NCBI GenBank assembly: GCA_020152595.1
Contig: JAIGNY010001269.1
Coordinates: 1,417,501-1,481,500 of the forward strand
Direction: 5' to 3'
Origin: Chiridota heheva
Taxonomy: Eukaryota; Echinodermata; Holothuroidea; Apodida; Chiridotidae
DNA: 64,000 nt
Position 1 is the stretch's first letter; every line of letters begins with the position of its first letter. Under the pieces are notes generated by a model. It did no database searches and was not told where the DNA came from. It saw nothing but the letters and a program-made list of their open reading frames with translations. The position numbers were made by a program, and so were the translations under genes. Of this stretch, positions 53,001 through 59,000 are shown piece by piece.

Positions 53001-56000
53001 AAAGTGGACAGGGTGGAGGAAAGAGGCATGGGGAAAATAGAGGGAGGAAAGTGGACAGGGTGGAGGAAAGAGGCATTATGGGGAAAATAAGAGGGAGGAA
53101 AGTGGACAGGGTGGAGGAAAGAGGCATGGGGAAAATAGAGGGAGGAAAGTGGACAGGGTGGAGGAAAGAGGCATGGGGAAAATAAGAGGGAGGAAATGGG
53201 ACATGATCTGACCTCTCAGGCACAATTTGACCCTCCTTGTCATGGTCCCATTGAGTCCTCATCAAACAAACAAACAGGGTGGAGGAAAATGGGACAGTAC
53301 AGGAAAAGAAAACAGAACAAAATATTAGGGTGAGAAAGTGGGGCATGATGGGGAAACGGGACAGGATAGAGAAAAAAGATTACTGAAGAAGAGGGGCTTG
53401 ATGGAGGAAAATAGTGAGGGTGAGGGAAGGTTCCCTGCTTTCAGGTGAGTTGAGGGTGCAGTTGTGGGTATTTGAATCTTCTGGTCATTGGACTTCTGAG
53501 CAGTTCCTTTGTTGGAGGCAGTAAAGTTTGACGTAAAGAAAAGATGGCAAGGACAATTTGGAAGGATGGTGGAAAGAGGACAACGGGCAGAAAAGATGGC
53601 AATATGGAAGGGGAAAATAGGATGCAGGGGCAGGCTGCTAGAAAACTGGACAGGTTGGAAAATAGGGATGATGAAGGAAATAGGAACAGGGTGGAGGAAA
53701 ATGGGATAGTCCAGAAAAAGAGGGTAGGATGGAGAAAAAGGTGCAAGAGTGAAAAGGGGGGCATGGGAGAGAAAGGGGACAGGATGGTGAGTTGAGGTTG
53801 CAGTTTGTGGTGTTTGGATCTTTTGGTCATCGGCTCCACAATGGAGCAGCTCCTTTGCTAAAGGCAGTGCATGAAGCATGATGCAGGGAGCAATTTGTTC
53901 AGGTTCGCATTGCAATTTGTGACGCAACAATTGTGCATAACGTCATTTAGTGATTCATTTCCCTATCTTGCGTAGCAAAATTGCGATACAATAAATTTCC
54001 TAATTGTTTATGTTTTCAGCCTTCAAATTTAAAAGAAAAGAAAAATCAGTTCAAATGGTTCCTGACATATGAATCCATTAATAAATTTATTTACACAGGT
54101 CTTAAAATTCAAAACAAAATCCGAAAATTTGAGAAAAAATTTGCCTCAAAAAGTTTCACACGGCCAGAAAACTCTCCATTGCAAAATTGTAACAGACTTA
54201 ATCATACAGTATGACAGTGTATACGCACACATCTTATTTTCGAATAATGATTGCAATGCAGTTAGCACTCTTTACCCCGCAGTCATGAAATTTGTATTAA
54301 AACTGAATATCACCTTTCACAATTACAGTTTTATATTGCTGAATGTGGTAGAATGGAGGTAAAAGGGGGCAGGTTGGAATGTGGTAGCATGGAGGTAAAA
54401 GGGGCAGGTTGGAATGTGGTAGAATGGAGGTAAAAAGGGGCAGGTTAGAATGTGGTAGAATGAAGGTAAAAGGGTAACATGTAGAATGGAGGCTAAAAAG
54501 GGGGAGGTAACATGGAGGTAGAAGGGGAGGTTGGAATGTGGTAGAATGGAGGTAAAAGGGGGCAGGTTGGAATGTGGTAGAATGGAGGTAAAAGGGGGAA
54601 GGTTGGAATGTGGTAGAATGGAGGTAAAAGGGGGAAGGTTAGAATGTGGTAGAATGGAGATAAAAAGGGGCAGGTTAGAATGTGGTAGAATGGAGGTAAA
54701 AGGGGGGAGGTTGGAATGTGGTAGAATGGAGGTAAAAGGGGGCAGGTTGGAATGTGGTAGAATGGTGGTAAAGGGGGGAGGTTGGAATGTGGTAAAATGG
54801 AAGGTAAAAGGGGGCAGGTTGGAATGTGGTAGAATGGAGGTAAAAGGGGAAGGTTGGAATGTGGTAAAATGGAGGTAAAAGGGGGCAGGTTGGAATGTGG
54901 TAGAATGGAGGTAAAAGGGGGCAGGCTGGAATGTGGTAGAATGGTGGTAAAAGGGGGCAGGTTGGAATGTGGTAGAATGGAGGTAAAAGGGGGCAGGTTG
55001 GAATGTGGTAGAATGGAGGTAAAAGGGGGAGGTTGGAATGTGGTAGAATGGAGGTAAAAAGGGCAGGTTGGAATGTGGTAGAATGGAGGTAAAGGGGGTT
55101 TGGAATGTGGTAGAATGGAGGTAAAAGGGGGCAGGTTGGAATGTAGTAGAATGGAGGTAAAAGAGGGCAGGTTGGAATGTGGTAGAATGAAGGTAAAAGG
55201 GGGCAGGTTGAAATATGGTAGAATGAAGGAAATTGGGACATGGGGGAACACTCGTAAATCAGCAAAACCAGAGGCATGCGATGAACAACATAACATATAT
55301 TTTCAAGCCTTTGCTTCATGGATCCAGTGTTTGCCTATTTTTGTACCATGCTAGTTATTGTTACCTATTTCTGATCACACTGTAAATTAAACATGCTTTT
55401 ATCTCAACAGTGCCATATCAGTTGAACTATACTACATATTCACCACACTGTGGGGACGTGACCACTACACACTCTATGGCATCCTCTTTGTTGTCTACGG
55501 CATACTGTTAAGCGTCACTGCTTGCATATCCATTGCCCTCACCTTCTTTCAGCTTTCAAATGAAGATTATCGCTGGTGGTGGAGGTCTATATTCAGTGCA
55601 GGGTAAGCTGATTTCAAATCATGTTGTGAATAGTTAATGAGACGCCCCCCATAACTCACAATGGCACGTTTTTAATTGCAAGCCTTTTTCCAACTGTCTA
55701 TGTAAGGATGTTTCAGCTGCCGGCATGAGGTCACATGACTTTGTTTACATCGCCTTTTTGTAGGGCAGACTGTTATCTGCTGTACACTTACATACGTTTG
55801 CATGCTGTTAAACAAGATAACTTTTGTAAGTAGTATGCCATAATCTTGCTGTGCCGTTGGTTGCACTAACTAGTAGACGTGTTTAGAATCACTGATTAAG
55901 ATTACTTTAAGTACTTTGGAGGGTAATTTTTTCTTTAAAATAAGATTTTATATTACAAAATTAATTCATCAGGCCAGTTCATATTAACCAATGTGTGTTT

Positions 56001-59000
56001 ATTTGGCCAGCATGTGTTTTACATGCCCAGTGCATGTTTTTATCACCAGCGCATGTTAGCGCGTATTTTAAACAGTCTGTTTGTTTTACATATGATGTGA
56101 CTGCGCTGGATGAAGATCAGACACGTGAAATACTCAACGCGCGAAGCTCTACCCTGCAAAATGGCTCCCAGTTGAGTTAGAGTCGCGTGGTGAAATCCCT
56201 CTATACCTTTAAAATTGTTTGTAATGAAAACCTAGAACTTGTTGATAAATGATTGGGATAGGTTTGGTTCAAGTTCACTGACAGTAAAACCCTTCAGATA
56301 AAATTATCTGCTTCCTTCATCATGCTTCCTCTACAACCAGAATGGAGGTAAAATGGGGCAGGTTGGAATGTGGTAGCATGGAGGTAAAAGGGGAAGGTTG
56401 GAATGTGGTAGAATGGAGGTAAAAGGGGGCAGGTTAGAATGGTAGAATGGAGATAAAAGGGGCAGGTTGGAATGTGGTAGAATGGAGGTAAAAGGGGAGG
56501 TTGGAATGTGGTAGAATGGAGGTAAAAGGGGTTGGAATGTGGTAGAATGGAGGTAAAAGGGGGAGGTTGGAATGTGGTAGAATGGAGGTAAAAGGGGGAG
56601 GTTGGAATGTGGTAGAATGGAGGTAAAAGGGGGCAGGTTGGAATGTAGTAGAATGGAGGTAAAAGGGGAAGGTTGGAATGTGGTAGAATGGAGGTAGAAG
56701 GGGCAGGTTGGAATGTGGTAGAATGGTGGTAAAAGGGCATGTTGGAATGTGGTAGAATGGAGGTAAAGGGGCAGGTTGGAATGTGGTAGAATGGAGGTAA
56801 AAGGGGGAGGTTGGAATGTGGTAGAATGGAGGTAAAAAAGGGCAGGGTGGAATGTTGTAGAATGGAGGTAAAAGGGGGCAGGTTGGAATGTGGTAGAATG
56901 GAGGTAAAAGGGGGCAGGTTGGAATGTGGTAGAATGGAGGTAAAAGGGGGCAGGTTGGAATGTAGTAGAATGGAGGTAAAAGAGGGCAGGTTGGAATGTG
57001 GTAGAATGAAGGTAAAAGGGGGCAGGTTGAAATATGGTAGAATGAAGGAAATTGGGACATGGGGGAACACTCGTAAATCAGCAAAACCAGAGGCATGCGA
57101 TGAACAACATAGCATATATTTTCAAGCCTTTGCTTTATGGATCCAGTGTTTGCCTATTTTTGTACCATGCTAGTTATTGTTACCTATTTTTGATCACACT
57201 GTAAATTAAACATGCTTTTATCTCAACAGTGCCATATCAGTTGAACTATACTACATATTCACCACACTGTGGGGACGTGACCACTACACACTCTATGGCA
57301 TCCTCTTTGTTGTCTACGGCATACTGTTAAGCGTCACTGCTTGCATATCCATTGCCCTCACCTTCTTTCAGCTTTCAAATGAAGATTATCGCTGGTGGTG
57401 GAGGTCTATATTCAGTGCAGGGTAAGCTGATTTCAAATCATGTTGTGAATAGTTAATGAGACGCCCCCCATAACTCACTCACAATGGCACGTTTTTAATT
57501 GCAAGCCTTTTTCCAACTGTCTATGTAAGGATGTTTCAGCTGCCGGCATGAGGTCACATGACTTTGTTTACATCGCCATTTTGTAGGGCAGACTGTTATC
57601 TGCTGTACACTTACATACGTTTGCATGCTGTTATACAAGATAACTTTTGTAAGTAGTATGCCATAATCTTGCTGTGCCGTTGGTTGCACTAACTAGTAGA
57701 CGTGTTTAGAATCACTGATTAAGATTACTTTAAGTACTTTGGAGGGTAATTTTTTCTTTAAAATAAGATTTTATATTACAAAATTAATTCATCAGGCCAG
57801 TTCATATTAACCAATGTGTGTTTATTTGGCCAGCATGTGTTTTACATGCCCAGTGCATGTTTTTATCACCAGCGCATGTTAGCGCGTACTTTAAACAGTC
57901 TGTTTGTTTTACATATGATGTGACTGCGCTGGATGAAGATCAGACACGTGAAATACTCAACGCGCGAAGCTCTACCCTGCAAAATGGCTCCCAGTTGAGG
58001 TAGAGTCGCGTGGTGAAATCCCTCTATACCTTTAAAATTGTTTGTAATGAAAACCTAGAACTTGTTGATAAATGATTGAAATTTTGGTTTGGTTCAAGTT
58101 CACTGACAGCAAAACCCTTCAGATAAAATTATCTGCTTCCTTCATCATGCTTCCCTCTACAACCATATTTAGTCTTCCTCTCCCACCCTCTCTCTCTTTA
58201 CTTTTTTCCTTTCTTCTTTTTTTCTCTCATGCACCTCTTCTCTCGATCCCACCCAGTTTTCTGACTTTTTGTTCTTGTATTTCTCTCATTCTCCCCCTGT
58301 TTTCTTTCCTTCTTACCTTTAGAATGATCTGACCTCTCAGGCACAATTTGACCCTTGTTGTCATGGTGCCGTTAAGCCCTCATCAAAGAAACAAACGCTG
58401 ACTGCAGCTGTTTCTGGTAGCTAAGTGACCTCTTTTTTTGAACCAAAGTTAATGACCCCTAGATGGATACCACTGATACTCAGTGATCAGCTGGTACATC
58501 AGCAGCTTACATTGTGTCATATATATATAACAATAGTGATAGGTAGTATCTAAGTAGTGGGTTGAAACAGCAAACCAAGCTTTCTTATGTTTGGACCTTT
58601 TTTTTGTGATTTTGAATTACGGCAATTTGTTGTTTTAAAGGAAAGGTATCGTCCCAGATATTAATTGAGAAGCGAGCGCTGCCGTGCTGATAACATCACT
58701 TCCTTTTTTCATTTCCCCCATTGATTGTAAGAAATCTGTGATGTTATCGATCACACATCCACAGGATCAACCATAGGGGCCTACTAGTGGTGTTATTCAT
58801 AACATCACAGATTTCTCAAAATTTTCTGGAATTGAAAACCAGAAGTGGCGTTAGTATCACAGCACATTCACTTCTGAATTTAATTATGGGACGATACCTT
58901 TCCTTTAAGTCTTTTTTTGATTATTGTTGTGCCTTCTTGTATCCATGACAACTAGCTGGCAATTTTTACCTATGGGTTCGCCACTCGTAAAAGTTCTATT

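Larger units (their letters stand above)
55241..58163 (+). repeat. Tandem segmental duplication, period about 1.82 kb, carrying TM9SF1 exon 13
   Basis: 55241-56338 and 57049-58163 match at roughly 99% by eye over exon, flanks and a TIR element. Differences include a 4-bp CTCA insertion (57477) and scattered single bases. The 36-bp arrays lie at both left borders. The copies diverge at CTACAACCA, where copy 1 enters the array and copy 2 continues into a LINE tail. Confidence 0.93.

Noticed and set aside
52384..53930. Pro/Ser/Phe-rich minus-strand frames of 201 and 320 residues
   Set aside because: They are reverse readings of the GGTGGAGGAAAG minisatellite and its degenerate continuation.
54493..57115. 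Minus-strand frames of 214-273 residues with repeated [11 protein letters not shown]
   Set aside because: Translations of the 36-bp minisatellite in two duplicated arrays; other frames are equally open.
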